Positions 4,189 through 12,084 of a DNA stretch of 12,084 nt are shown here, in pieces. The DNA is taken from contig PEXM01000031.1 in NCBI GenBank assembly GCA_002779055.1, positions 1 to 12,084 of the forward strand. Direction: 5' to 3'. A model generated the notes under the pieces. The model searched no databases. It was not told the origin of the DNA and saw nothing but the letters and a program-made list of their open reading frames with translations. Numbering within the stretch: the first letter of the stretch is position 1; every line of letters starts with the position of its first letter. Origin of the DNA: Elusimicrobia bacterium CG08_land_8_20_14_0_20_44_26 (lineage in GTDB: Bacteria; CG03). Both the position numbers and the translations under genes were made by a program.

Positions 4189-5265
4189 ATGAATATAAAA
4201 AAATTAATGGTAAGGGCTCTTCTCCTTGCGGAAAAAGGACGGGGCCGGGTTTCGCCCAATCCGATGGTTGGTGCCGTGATATACAATAACGGCGGCATTA
4301 TTTCGGAAGGGTATCACGAATATTTCGGCGGCAGCCACGCGGAAATAAACGCCATAAAACGGGCGAAAAAATCCGTTAAAGGCGCGAGAATGGTTCTCAA
4401 TCTTGAGCCCTGCGTCCATCAGGGTAAAACCCCCCCGTGCGTCCCTGAAATCGTCAAAGCAGGAATAAAAGAAGTAACAATCGGTATGAAAGATCCGAAT
4501 CCGCTTGTCAAAGGCAGAGGAATAAAGTATTTAACCTCGCGCGGAATCAAGGTTAAAACGGGAGTCCTCGGGAAAGAATGCAGGTTTCTCAACAGGGCTT
4601 TCGTTTCATCTTTTGAAAGAAAAAGGCCATGGGTCGTTCTGAAAGAAGGTCTTTCTCTCGACGGTAAAATCGCGTCAAAAACAGGAAATTCAAAATGGAT
4701 AACGAATGAGAAATCAAGAATATTCGCTCATTTGTTAAGATATGGAAGCGATGTCGTGATGGCGGGAGCGCAAACTTTAAGGATTGACAAGCCCTCGCTC
4801 AAACCGTACCTTCTGAATAAAAAACCTCACCCCCTTGGGTTTCCGGCGAGGTGTGTTTTAACTCACTCCGGCAGAATCGGGGGTTGTGCACAATCTGTGG
4901 ATAACTCAGAGGCGCTTATAATAGCGACTGACAATAAAAATGCCGCTAAAAAGTATTTAAGTACGACCGGAAAAGCGAGCGTCATTTGTTTCAAAAGTAT
5001 TAACAATTTACTTGAACAATTGTGTATAAAAGGTTATAATTCAGTATTATTAGAAGGCGGAGGAAAATTGGCCGGTTCATTTTTTGATGCGGATTTAATA
5101 GACGAAGTTTACTTTATTTTTGCGCCGGTTGTAATAGGGGGCGAAAGAGCCGTTTCAGCCGTTGCGGGAGAGGGATGCAGGTTTGTAAAAGAGGCGGTTT
5201 CGTTCAAAAAATGGGAAGTGCTTGATGCGGACGGTAATTTTATTTTTCACGGGTTGAGGAATTGA
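4189..5265 (+). CDS. ribD: Bifunctional riboflavin deaminase/reductase RibD
   Basis: This 358-residue protein catalyses two consecutive cytoplasmic steps of riboflavin synthesis: deamination of the pyrimidine from GTP cyclohydrolase II and NADPH-dependent reduction of its ribosyl side chain. The N-terminal deaminase domain (about 1-145) has VSPNPMVGAV and the zinc site H50-A-E52 plus C75 and C84 in EPCVHQGKTPPC. The C-terminal reductase domain (about 147-358) has LKEGLSLDGKIA, SKWITNE, AGAQTLRIDKPSLKP and LLEGGGKLAGSF. Length is normal. The family's DDPxL segment reads DKPSL here, keeping the first Asp. It is the first gene after the FMN riboswitch and terminator. The visible ribosome-binding site is poor (an A-rich stretch), so translation may be modest. 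Its stop is one base before the ribE start. Confidence 0.96.
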   Translation: MNIKKLMVRALLLAEKGRGRVSPNPMVGAVIYNNGGIISEGYHEYFGGSHAEINAIKRAKKSVKGARMVLNLEPCVHQGKTPPCVPEIVKAGIKEVTIGMKDPNPLVKGRGIKYLTSRGIKVKTGVLGKECRFLNRAFVSSFERKRPWVVLKEGLSLDGKIASKTGNSKWITNEKSRIFAHLLRYGSDVVMAGAQTLRIDKPSLKPYLLNKKPHPLGFPARCVLTHSGRIGGCAQSVDNSEALIIATDNKNAAKKYLSTTGKASVICFKSINNLLEQLCIKGYNSVLLEGGGKLAGSFFDADLIDEVYFIFAPVVIGGERAVSAVAGEGCRFVKEAVSFKKWEVLDADGNFIFHGLRN

Positions 5266-5266
5266 A

Positions 5267-5875
5267 ATGTTTTCGGGAATAATCAGAGAAACCGGCGTAA
5301 TAAACTCGCGCGGAAGGAATTTTATAAAAGTCGCAATGACGGTAAACGGTGTTAAAACCGGCGACAGCATCGCGGTAAACGGCGTCTGCCTGACGGCGGC
5401 GGAGATAAAACGCAATGAGGTAAAATTTGACGTTTCGGACAGGACAATGACGCTCTCAAATCTCTCTGATGCCCTGAAGGTGAATATAGAGCGGGCGCTA
5501 AAACCGTCCGACGATATTTCCGGCCATTTCGTTACCGGCCATGTTGACGGCGTCGCTCTCCTCGTAAAAATTGAAAAGACATCCGGATTCGCAAAATATT
5601 ATTTTAGAGTTCCAGAAGAATTGCTGAAATACGTCGCCGTCCGCGGCGCGGTTTCGCTAAACGGCGTGGCGCTCACGGTTGAAAATGTAAAAGGAAATGT
5701 TTTTTCGGTGAACGTTATTCCCGAAACCCTGAGACGCACGAATTTCGCCGGTATGAAAAAGGGAGGCAGGGTTAATTTTGAAGCGGATATTTTCGCGCGT
5801 TATGTCGTGAATTATTTTGAAATGAAAAATACGGGAGTGGGTCTCACAAAGGAGAAACTTGAAAAATGGCTGTGA
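5267..5875 (+). CDS. ribE: Riboflavin synthase (alpha subunit)
   Basis: This 202-residue enzyme dismutates two 6,7-dimethyl-8-ribityllumazine molecules to riboflavin plus a pyrimidinedione that is recycled. It has the two tandem lumazine-binding barrels of the family. The first starts with MFSGIIRETG (the invariant N-terminal MFxGII, fixing the start) and contains VNGVCLT and SDRTM; GHFVTGHVDG lies at the domain junction; the second contains VSLNGVALTV and NVIPETLRRTN. The last ~15 residues are a short variable tail. GAGGA (5256-5260) gives a 6-base spacing to the ATG. Only one base separates it from ribD, and its end overlaps ribBA by 10 bases, so the three are translated from one mRNA. Confidence 0.96.
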   Translation: MFSGIIRETGVINSRGRNFIKVAMTVNGVKTGDSIAVNGVCLTAAEIKRNEVKFDVSDRTMTLSNLSDALKVNIERALKPSDDISGHFVTGHVDGVALLVKIEKTSGFAKYYFRVPEELLKYVAVRGAVSLNGVALTVENVKGNVFSVNVIPETLRRTNFAGMKKGGRVNFEADIFARYVVNYFEMKNTGVGLTKEKLEKWL

Positions 5876-7092
5876 TATTTTCAAATATAGACGACGCTTT
5901 GAAGGATTTGAAGCGCGGGAAAACGGTTGTCATCGTTGACGACGAATCAAGGGAAAACGAGGGCGACCTCGTCTGCGCCGCCGGCAAAATCAGCGCCGCG
6001 AGAATTAATTTTATGGCGAAATACGGACGAGGTCTTATCTGCGCGGCGATGGAAAAAAAATCTTTGGCGCGACTAAACCTGTCGCCTGTCTCGCCGATGT
6101 TCAATCCCGTGAATCCACGCGAAGCAGCCTTTACCGCCTCCGTTGACGCCGCGAAGGGCATCACGACCGGAATTTCCGCAAAGGACAGGTCAAAGACAAT
6201 AAAAGCCCTCATCAATCCGCATTCAAAACTGGAGGATATTCTCACGCCCGGCCACATCTTTCCGATACAGGCGCAGGATGGAGGAGTTCTCGTGAGGGCG
6301 GGGCACACGGAAGCGGCGGTTGATATGGCGAAAATGGCGCAATTCGCTCCTCCCGCGGGCGTAATATGCGAAATTATGAATGACGACGGGACGATGGCGC
6401 GGCTAAAGGATTTGCGGGTTTTCTGCTTGAAGCACGACTTAAAAATTATAAGCATCGCCCAGATAATAAAAAAACGCAGATACGAGGAGAAACTTGTGGA
6501 GCGAGGGGCGGAGGCGGATTTTCCGACGAGGTTCGGGAAATTCAGGTTAATCTCTTTCAAAAGCAAAATCAGCGAAAAGGATTCCGAAAGCCCGGTGCAT
6601 CTGGCTCTTGTAAAAGGAAAAGTCAAAGGCGCCAGAAAAGTTCTTGTCCGCGTTCACAGCCAGTGTCTGACGGGAGACATTTTCCACTCCCTGAGATGCG
6701 ACTGTGGCGTTCAACTTGAAAAGGCGATAAAAATGGTCCAGAGGGAAAAAAGGGGCGTGGTTTTGTATATGAGGCAGGAAGGCAGGGGCATAGGCCTTGA
6801 AAATAAGATAAAATCTTACGCTCTTCAGGATAGCGGTCTTGACACCGTTGAGGCGAACGAAGCTCTCGGGTTTGGCGCGGATTTAAGGGACTACGGAATC
6901 GGGGCGCAGATTCTCGTCGATTTGGGCTTGACGACAATACGCCTCATAACAAATAATCCGGGGAAAGTCATCGGTCTCGAAGGTTTCGGTTTGAAAGTCG
7001 TTGAGAGAATTCCGATAAAGACAAAATGTCAATCGGTCTATTGCAAAAAATATCTGCTGACAAAGAAAAATAAACTCGGACACATATTGTGA
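5866..7092 (+). CDS. ribBA: DHBP synthase / GTP cyclohydrolase II fusion RibBA
   Basis: This 408-residue fusion supplies both precursors of riboflavin. Residues 1-~205 are the RibB part, converting ribulose 5-phosphate to 3,4-dihydroxy-2-butanone 4-phosphate: DDESRENEGDL (25-35), GITTGIS, LTPGHIFPIQA, and GHTEAAVD (146-153) with metal-binding His. Residues ~220-408 are GTP cyclohydrolase II: VHSQCLTGD with zinc ligands C267, C278 and C280 (SLRCDCG), YMRQEGRGIGL (301-311), YALQDSGLDTVEAN and TNNPGK (362-367). All key residues are present, so both halves should work. The His-Ser-Gln triad replaces the commoner His-Ser-Glu before CLTGD. AAAGGAG (5848-5854) lies inside the end of ribE. A 145-base repeat-filled gap separates it from ribH. 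Confidence 0.96.
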   Translation: MAVIFSNIDDALKDLKRGKTVVIVDDESRENEGDLVCAAGKISAARINFMAKYGRGLICAAMEKKSLARLNLSPVSPMFNPVNPREAAFTASVDAAKGITTGISAKDRSKTIKALINPHSKLEDILTPGHIFPIQAQDGGVLVRAGHTEAAVDMAKMAQFAPPAGVICEIMNDDGTMARLKDLRVFCLKHDLKIISIAQIIKKRRYEEKLVERGAEADFPTRFGKFRLISFKSKISEKDSESPVHLALVKGKVKGARKVLVRVHSQCLTGDIFHSLRCDCGVQLEKAIKMVQREKRGVVLYMRQEGRGIGLENKIKSYALQDSGLDTVEANEALGFGADLRDYGIGAQILVDLGLTTIRLITNNPGKVIGLEGFGLKVVERIPIKTKCQSVYCKKYLLTKKNKLGHIL

Positions 7093-7103
7093 AGAAAGAA
7101 GAA

Positions 7104-7202
7104 AACCCCCTCTCAATCTCCCCCTTTACAAGGGGGAGAAGCGAAGCAGAGGGGGCAATCTCTCCGCCTATGGCGGAAGATGTCCGAAGGACAGTAGGGG
7201 TT
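7104..7202 (+). repeat. Multi-hairpin repeat cassette inside the rib operon
   Basis: Nearly the whole ribBA-ribH spacer is palindromic. The outermost arms are AACCCC (7104-7109) and GGGGTT (7197-7202). Inside, CCCCCTCT (7106-7113) can pair with AGAGGGGG (7148-7155), enclosing CTCCCCCTT-TAC-AAGGGGGAG (7118-7138). Then come TCCGCC-TAT-GGCGGA (7163-7177) and TGTCC-GAA-GGACA (7181-7193). The C-run hairpin is related to 749-765 and the GGCGG hairpin to 3965-3979. There is no T-run, so it probably does not end transcription. It will, however, fold into a multi-stem RNA within the operon mRNA. Probably a non-autonomous mobile repeat. Confidence 0.7.
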
Positions 7203-7237
7203 AAAATCAAAATCCAAGAATTGAAGGGAGGAAGAGG

Positions 7238-7696
7238 ATGAGAGAAATTTCAGGAAGTTACAAAGGAGAAGGGAAGAGAGTCGGCATTTGTGTTTCGCGC
7301 TTTAACGATTTCATAACGAACCGCCTCCTTGAGGGCTGCAGAGACGAGCTTTTGAGGCACGGCGTGCGTGATGATGACATTGACTGTGTAAGGGTCCCGG
7401 GTTCTTTTGAAATCGGCACCGCGGCGCAAGCGATGACCAAAAAGGGTTATGACGGCATTATCTGCCTCGGGGCGCTGATAAAAGGCGACACGCCGCATTT
7501 TGATTATATTTCATCAACGCTTGCCAAAAACATCGCCGAAATAGGCATAAAAAGCGGAATGCCCGTTATTTACGGTATTGTCACAGCGGAAACTCTTGAG
7601 CAGGCGATAGAGCGCGCCGGAACTAAAGCCGGCAACAGAGGTTCGTCGGCGGCTATGTCATGTCTTGAAATGATAGACGTAATGGCTAAACTATGA
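7238..7696 (+). CDS. ribH: 6,7-dimethyl-8-ribityllumazine synthase
   Basis: This 152-residue enzyme condenses the RibD product (after dephosphorylation) with the RibB product to form lumazine, the substrate of riboflavin synthase. Family motifs are present in order: ICVSRFNDFIT (17-27), VRVPGSFEIG (51-60), LGALIKGDTPHFDYIS (77-92, with the catalytic His in TPHFDY) and ERAGTKAGNRGSSAA (124-138). Length is typical of subunits that assemble into pentamers or icosahedral shells. GGGAGG (7226-7231) with 6-base spacing is the strongest ribosome-binding site of the operon, fitting a gene that must restart translation after the repeat-filled spacer. ATGA at 7693-7696 couples it to nusB. Confidence 0.97.
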   Translation: MREISGSYKGEGKRVGICVSRFNDFITNRLLEGCRDELLRHGVRDDDIDCVRVPGSFEIGTAAQAMTKKGYDGIICLGALIKGDTPHFDYISSTLAKNIAEIGIKSGMPVIYGIVTAETLEQAIERAGTKAGNRGSSAAMSCLEMIDVMAKL

Positions 7697-8109
7697 CCCG
7701 CCGGGACGCGAGAAAAGCGGTTCTGGATTGTCTCTACGAGAATGAAATGGGTGGGGAAATGCAAGAGAGTATTGCTCAATATGCCGGTCGCAAGCAGTTT
7801 GAATTTATCAGTAGTTTTGTTAAAATGACAAGTGAAAATCGTGATTTTTGCGATAAATATATCTCGCGGTTTTCAAAAAACTGGGATATATCAAGAATCG
7901 GCGCAATTGACAGGATTATTCTGAGGATGGGCATAACGGAAATACTCGTTATGGGCGGAGAAAAGAAAATCGCCATAAACGAAGCCGTAGAACTTGCAAA
8001 AAAATACTCAACGGATAAATCGTCCGCTTTTGTTAACGGCATTCTTGATAAGATAGCGAAAGAAAAGACCGATGTAAAAAAAGAAAAAGAAGGAGAAAAA
8101 AATGGCTAA
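7693..8109 (+). CDS. nusB: Transcription antitermination factor NusB
   Basis: This 138-residue all-helical RNA-binding protein partners NusE (ribosomal S10) at BoxA sites in rRNA operon antitermination. The N-terminus TRRDARKAVLDCLYENEM matches the family helix. The C-terminal half contains WDISRIGAIDRIILRMGITE, INEAVELAKKYSTDKSSAFV and NGILDKIA, the most conserved part of NusB. A Lys/Glu-rich tail of about 15 residues follows. It overlaps ribH by four bases (ATGA) with no strong ribosome-binding site, so translation is coupled. The ribH-nusB pair is common in bacteria. The product has no role in riboflavin synthesis, but it falls under FMN riboswitch control here unless an internal promoter exists. 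Confidence 0.96.
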   Translation: MTRRDARKAVLDCLYENEMGGEMQESIAQYAGRKQFEFISSFVKMTSENRDFCDKYISRFSKNWDISRIGAIDRIILRMGITEILVMGGEKKIAINEAVELAKKYSTDKSSAFVNGILDKIAKEKTDVKKEKEGEKNG

Positions 8110-8356
8110 TTTTTTCAGAAAATTGTTCGGAGGTTTCAGCGCCTCAAGAATCAGTGATGAATTTGACAGAGAAATCGGCGGAGCGCAGGTCGCCAGATGT
8201 AAATTTTGCGGCCGGAAAATAATATGGAAAAACATAAAAAACGGCAAAAGATGGCCTCTGAATCTCTCTAAAACAGTGGTTGTGGACGATGAAGGCAACG
8301 TTTTTGAGGGTTTCCTTCCTCATTTCAAGACCTGCAGTAAATGGCGGGATAAATAA
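8102..8356 (+). CDS. Small CCHC-type putative zinc-binding protein
   Basis: This 84-residue protein is not one I can name. The N-terminal ~28 residues (ANFFRKLFGGFSASRISDEF) look amphipathic and helical. The rest contains C33-x-x-C36 (RCKFCGRKIIW), then GKRWPLN, then H74-x-x-x-C78 (PHFKTCSKW). The pattern C-x2-C...W-x-P-L...H-x3-C is that of a compact zinc finger seen in various small bacterial and phage proteins. It starts within the last codons of nusB (8-base overlap) behind a perfect AAGGAG (8090-8095, 6-base spacing). It is therefore the last gene of the rib-nusB operon and probably well translated. It might bind nucleic acid, but that is inference. Confidence 0.75.
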   Translation: MANFFRKLFGGFSASRISDEFDREIGGAQVARCKFCGRKIIWKNIKNGKRWPLNLSKTVVVDDEGNVFEGFLPHFKTCSKWRDK

Positions 8357-8368
8357 CGAAAACGGGCG

Positions 8369-8393
8369 AAAAGAGAGACGGTTCTCTTTTTTT
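8369..8393 (+). terminator. Weak intrinsic terminator ending the rib-nusB operon
   Basis: AAAAGAGA (8369-8376) and TCTCTTTT (8383-8390) form an 8-bp stem with loop GACGGT; the T-run continues to 8393. Only two pairs are G-C, so the hairpin is weak and some readthrough into ligA is likely. It starts 13 bases after the stop of the 84-residue protein gene. Confidence 0.55.
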
Positions 8394-8436
8394 ATATTTT
8401 TGGTTGGTGGTGGAAGTAAAAGAAAAAAGGTTATAA

Positions 8437-10455
<2,019 letters not shown>

Positions 10456-10457
10456 CC

Positions 10458-10476
10458 AGACCGCTCGCGGTCTTCT
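10458..10476 (+). terminator. Terminator-like hairpin after ligA
   Basis: AGACCG (10458-10463) and CGGTCT (10468-10473) form a GC-rich 6-bp stem around CTCG, followed by TCTTT. It starts two bases after the ligA stop. The T-run is short and interrupted by a C, so termination may be partial. Confidence 0.5.
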
Positions 10477-10517
10477 TTGCAATTTTCACAGAAGTTGCAA
10501 CGTAAGATTCTAACGAG

Positions 10518-10967
10518 GTGAAGTTTCTTGTAGACCGTATGTGCGGACGGCTTGCCGGATGGCTGCGTCTGCTGGGATACGACGCTGAATTTGCGGGCAA
10601 AAATTCAAAAGTTCCCGATATAATATACAGAAGTTTGAGGGAGGAGCGCGCAATTCTTACGCGTAATTCAAAGATAAGTTCGGGGAAGGGCTTTCTCGTT
10701 TATCAGGTTAAAAGCGAAAATTTTTTCGGCCAGATTGAGGAAGTTGTTTCGGAGTTTAAACTTCCCGTCAGCGAAAGGATGATTTTTACAAGATGCATTG
10801 CCTGTAACGGCGAAATTAAAATAACGGACAAAGAGAACGTCAGAAATGTCGTGCCCGCTTTTGTATTCCAGACGCACAACAAATTTTACTCCTGCGCCAA
10901 ATGCGGGAAAATATACTGGAAGGGTTCGCATATGGAACTGGCAAAGAAGTTGTTAAATAAGTTATAA
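10518..10967 (+). CDS. Mut7-C (PIN-like) domain protein with zinc ribbon
   Basis: This 149-residue protein matches the Mut7-C RNase family. An N-terminal PIN-like part opens with MKFLVDRMCGRLAGWLRLLG and continues with AILTRNSKI. A C-terminal zinc ribbon has C93-x2-C96 (RCIACNGEI) and C126-x2-C129 (SCAKCGKIYWKGSH), the usual 'CGKIYWxGSH' ending. Family members are predicted ribonucleases; the substrate is unknown. The start is a GTG at 10518, chosen because the family N-terminus begins exactly there; the nearest upstream purine-rich stretch merges with the start codon, so initiation is probably weak. One oddity: the strongly conserved LTRD motif reads LTRN here (Asn50), which removes a presumed catalytic carboxylate, while D6 remains. 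The gene stands between ligA and mscS, 25 bases upstream of the latter. Confidence 0.88.
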   Translation: MKFLVDRMCGRLAGWLRLLGYDAEFAGKNSKVPDIIYRSLREERAILTRNSKISSGKGFLVYQVKSENFFGQIEEVVSEFKLPVSERMIFTRCIACNGEIKITDKENVRNVVPAFVFQTHNKFYSCAKCGKIYWKGSHMELAKKLLNKL

Positions 10968-10992
10968 TCAAAATGAGAGGAGGAAAAAATAA

Positions 10993-12042
10993 ATGAACAT
11001 TATTTTGTCAAAAACATTTTTGGGAAACAGCATTCAGTCATATTTAATTTTTGCCGTTATTTTTGCAGGCGGAATTGTCATACTTAAAATAATCAAGCGG
11101 GTTCTTATAAGCCGTATGGGGAAACTCCGCGCGAAAATTAAAACAAAATACTACGATGCCATTCTTGATATACTCTCAAAAAAAGTATTTCCGCTGCTCT
11201 ATTTCGGAGTTTTCTATATCGGCATAAACACCCTGAATCTCAGCGGAAAATTCGCAAAAGTGATACGACACATCGGCATTGCGGTCTTTACGGTTTATGC
11301 GACAATGCGCGTAATAGAAGTTCTGATATTTTTTATTAAGAAAGTCGCATCCAAGAGGACCCGCGGTGAAAAAGAAGCTGGTCTCGGGGGTCTCATCGGT
11401 TCTGTAAAATTCATCGTCTGGTCGGTCGCCGGTTTATTTTTGCTTGACAATCTCGGTTTCAAAGTTTCAACAATTCTTGCGGGAATGGGCATCGGCGGCA
11501 TTGCAATTGCGCTCGCCGCGCAGACGGTCCTCGGCGACCTCTTCAGTTATTTCGCGATTTTCTTTGATAGACCCTTTGGAGTCGGCGATTTCATAGTCGT
11601 CGGGGACATGATGGGGGTCGTTGAAAGCATAGGCATAAAAACAACGAGGATAAAAAGTTTGAGCGGCGAACAGCTTATTCTATCAAACAACGACATTACA
11701 TCTTCGCGTCTCAGGAATTATAAAATGATGGAACGGCGCAGAGTCGTTTTTAAAATCGGCGTGACTTATGAGACCCCTGTCCAGAAACTCAAAGAAATTC
11801 CGGCTGTAATTGAAGAAATTATAAAGGGTATAGAAGGCACCGCTTTTGACCGCGCTCATTTCGCCTCTTACGGGGCTTTTAGTCTGGATTTTGAGATTGT
11901 TTATTACATAATCGGAGGCGATTATAATAAATATATGGACATACAACAGAACATAAATTTCTCAATAAAAGAAGAATTTGAAAAAAGAAAGATTGATTTC
12001 GCCTATCCGACGCAGATTGTCTATATCAACAAAAATCAGTGA
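10993..12042 (+). CDS. MscS-family mechanosensitive ion channel
   Basis: This 349-residue membrane protein probably opens under membrane tension to release solutes during hypo-osmotic shock. Hydrophobic segments lie at about 14-35, 65-82, 93-115, 137-153 and 158-190. The last is the pore-lining helix, rich in small residues (TILAGMGIGGIAIALAAQTV), followed by LGDLFSYFAIFFDRPFGVGD, the family signature. The cytoplasmic part follows: a beta domain (FIVVGDMMGVVESIGIKTTR) with SNNDI where many members have PN-S, then an alpha/beta domain (about 245-345). Five membrane segments put it between short E. coli MscS (three) and larger paralogues, a common size. AGGAGG (10978-10983), 9 bases before the ATG, is a strong ribosome-binding site. 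The stop overlaps a GTG of a possible next gene. Confidence 0.95.
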   Translation: MNIILSKTFLGNSIQSYLIFAVIFAGGIVILKIIKRVLISRMGKLRAKIKTKYYDAILDILSKKVFPLLYFGVFYIGINTLNLSGKFAKVIRHIGIAVFTVYATMRVIEVLIFFIKKVASKRTRGEKEAGLGGLIGSVKFIVWSVAGLFLLDNLGFKVSTILAGMGIGGIAIALAAQTVLGDLFSYFAIFFDRPFGVGDFIVVGDMMGVVESIGIKTTRIKSLSGEQLILSNNDITSSRLRNYKMMERRRVVFKIGVTYETPVQKLKEIPAVIEEIIKGIEGTAFDRAHFASYGAFSLDFEIVYYIIGGDYNKYMDIQQNINFSIKEEFEKRKIDFAYPTQIVYINKNQ

Positions 12043-12084
12043 AAATAAAACATTTTGCTATTTTTTTTGCGGCGGTTCTTGCTT
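12039..12084 (+). CDS. Start of a secreted or membrane protein gene (3' partial)
   Basis: A GTG at 12039 overlaps the mscS TGA (GTGA). It opens a frame reading MKIKHFAIFFAAVLA before the window ends. Two lysines followed by a hydrophobic, Ala-rich run is the start of a typical signal peptide or membrane anchor. No ribosome-binding site is visible, so translation would depend on coupling to mscS. With only 15 codons visible, identity cannot be assigned. Confidence 0.45.
   Translation, partial: MKIKHFAIFFAAVLA

Noticed and set aside
5844..6626. 260-codon antisense open frame
   Set aside because: It runs antisense through ribBA, whose sense strand carries every family motif; the antisense protein has no recognisable pattern.

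Overview
The window is a compact stretch of a bacterial chromosome, AT-leaning by eye and gene-dense, with most neighbouring genes overlapping or nearly touching. The lineage cannot be named from sequence alone. Bacterial-type FMN riboswitch control, an NAD+-dependent DNA ligase, NusB, NikR and a HycI/HypA pair for [NiFe]-hydrogenase maturation point to a probably anaerobic or hydrogen-metabolising bacterium. Short palindromic repeats between genes resemble those common in uncultured candidate-phylum genomes (impression only).

Layout. Positions 2-714: the end of a hydrogenase maturation protease gene (HycI type, cut by the window edge), coupled to hypA. Positions 721-1120: a repeat scar joined to a decayed NYN-domain gene. 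Positions 1297-1839: a flavin-reductase-like protein behind a plausible sigma-70 promoter. Positions 1880-2883: a two-gene module of a nucleotidyltransferase-fold protein and a small acidic protein. Positions 2867-3088: a NifU C-terminal-domain protein. Positions 3210-3623, reverse strand: nikR, the nickel-responsive repressor.

Positions 3624-3944 form the divergent region between nikR and the riboflavin operon. It holds a REP-like palindrome, an unusual set of crossing inverted repeats and a good sigma-70 promoter. From 3945 an FMN riboswitch with an intrinsic terminator leads into ribD-ribE-ribBA-(repeat cassette)-ribH-nusB-84-residue zinc-binding-type protein, closed by a weak terminator near 8390. 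The rib genes encode the whole GTP-to-riboflavin route except the phosphatase, so the riboswitch should shut the operon when FMN is plentiful. A 15-nt palindrome sits inside loop L2 of the riboswitch, and a near-identical copy lies in the ribBA-ribH spacer.

Positions 8443-12084: ligA, a terminator-like hairpin, a Mut7-C/PIN-like protein with a zinc ribbon (GTG start), an MscS-family channel, and the first codons of a further gene with a signal-peptide-like start that overlaps the mscS stop.

The most interesting points are the palindrome-invaded FMN riboswitch, the crossing inverted repeats at 3721-3845, and the nucleotidyltransferase/small-acidic-protein pair. I see no CRISPR array, tRNA, rRNA or intact transposase.
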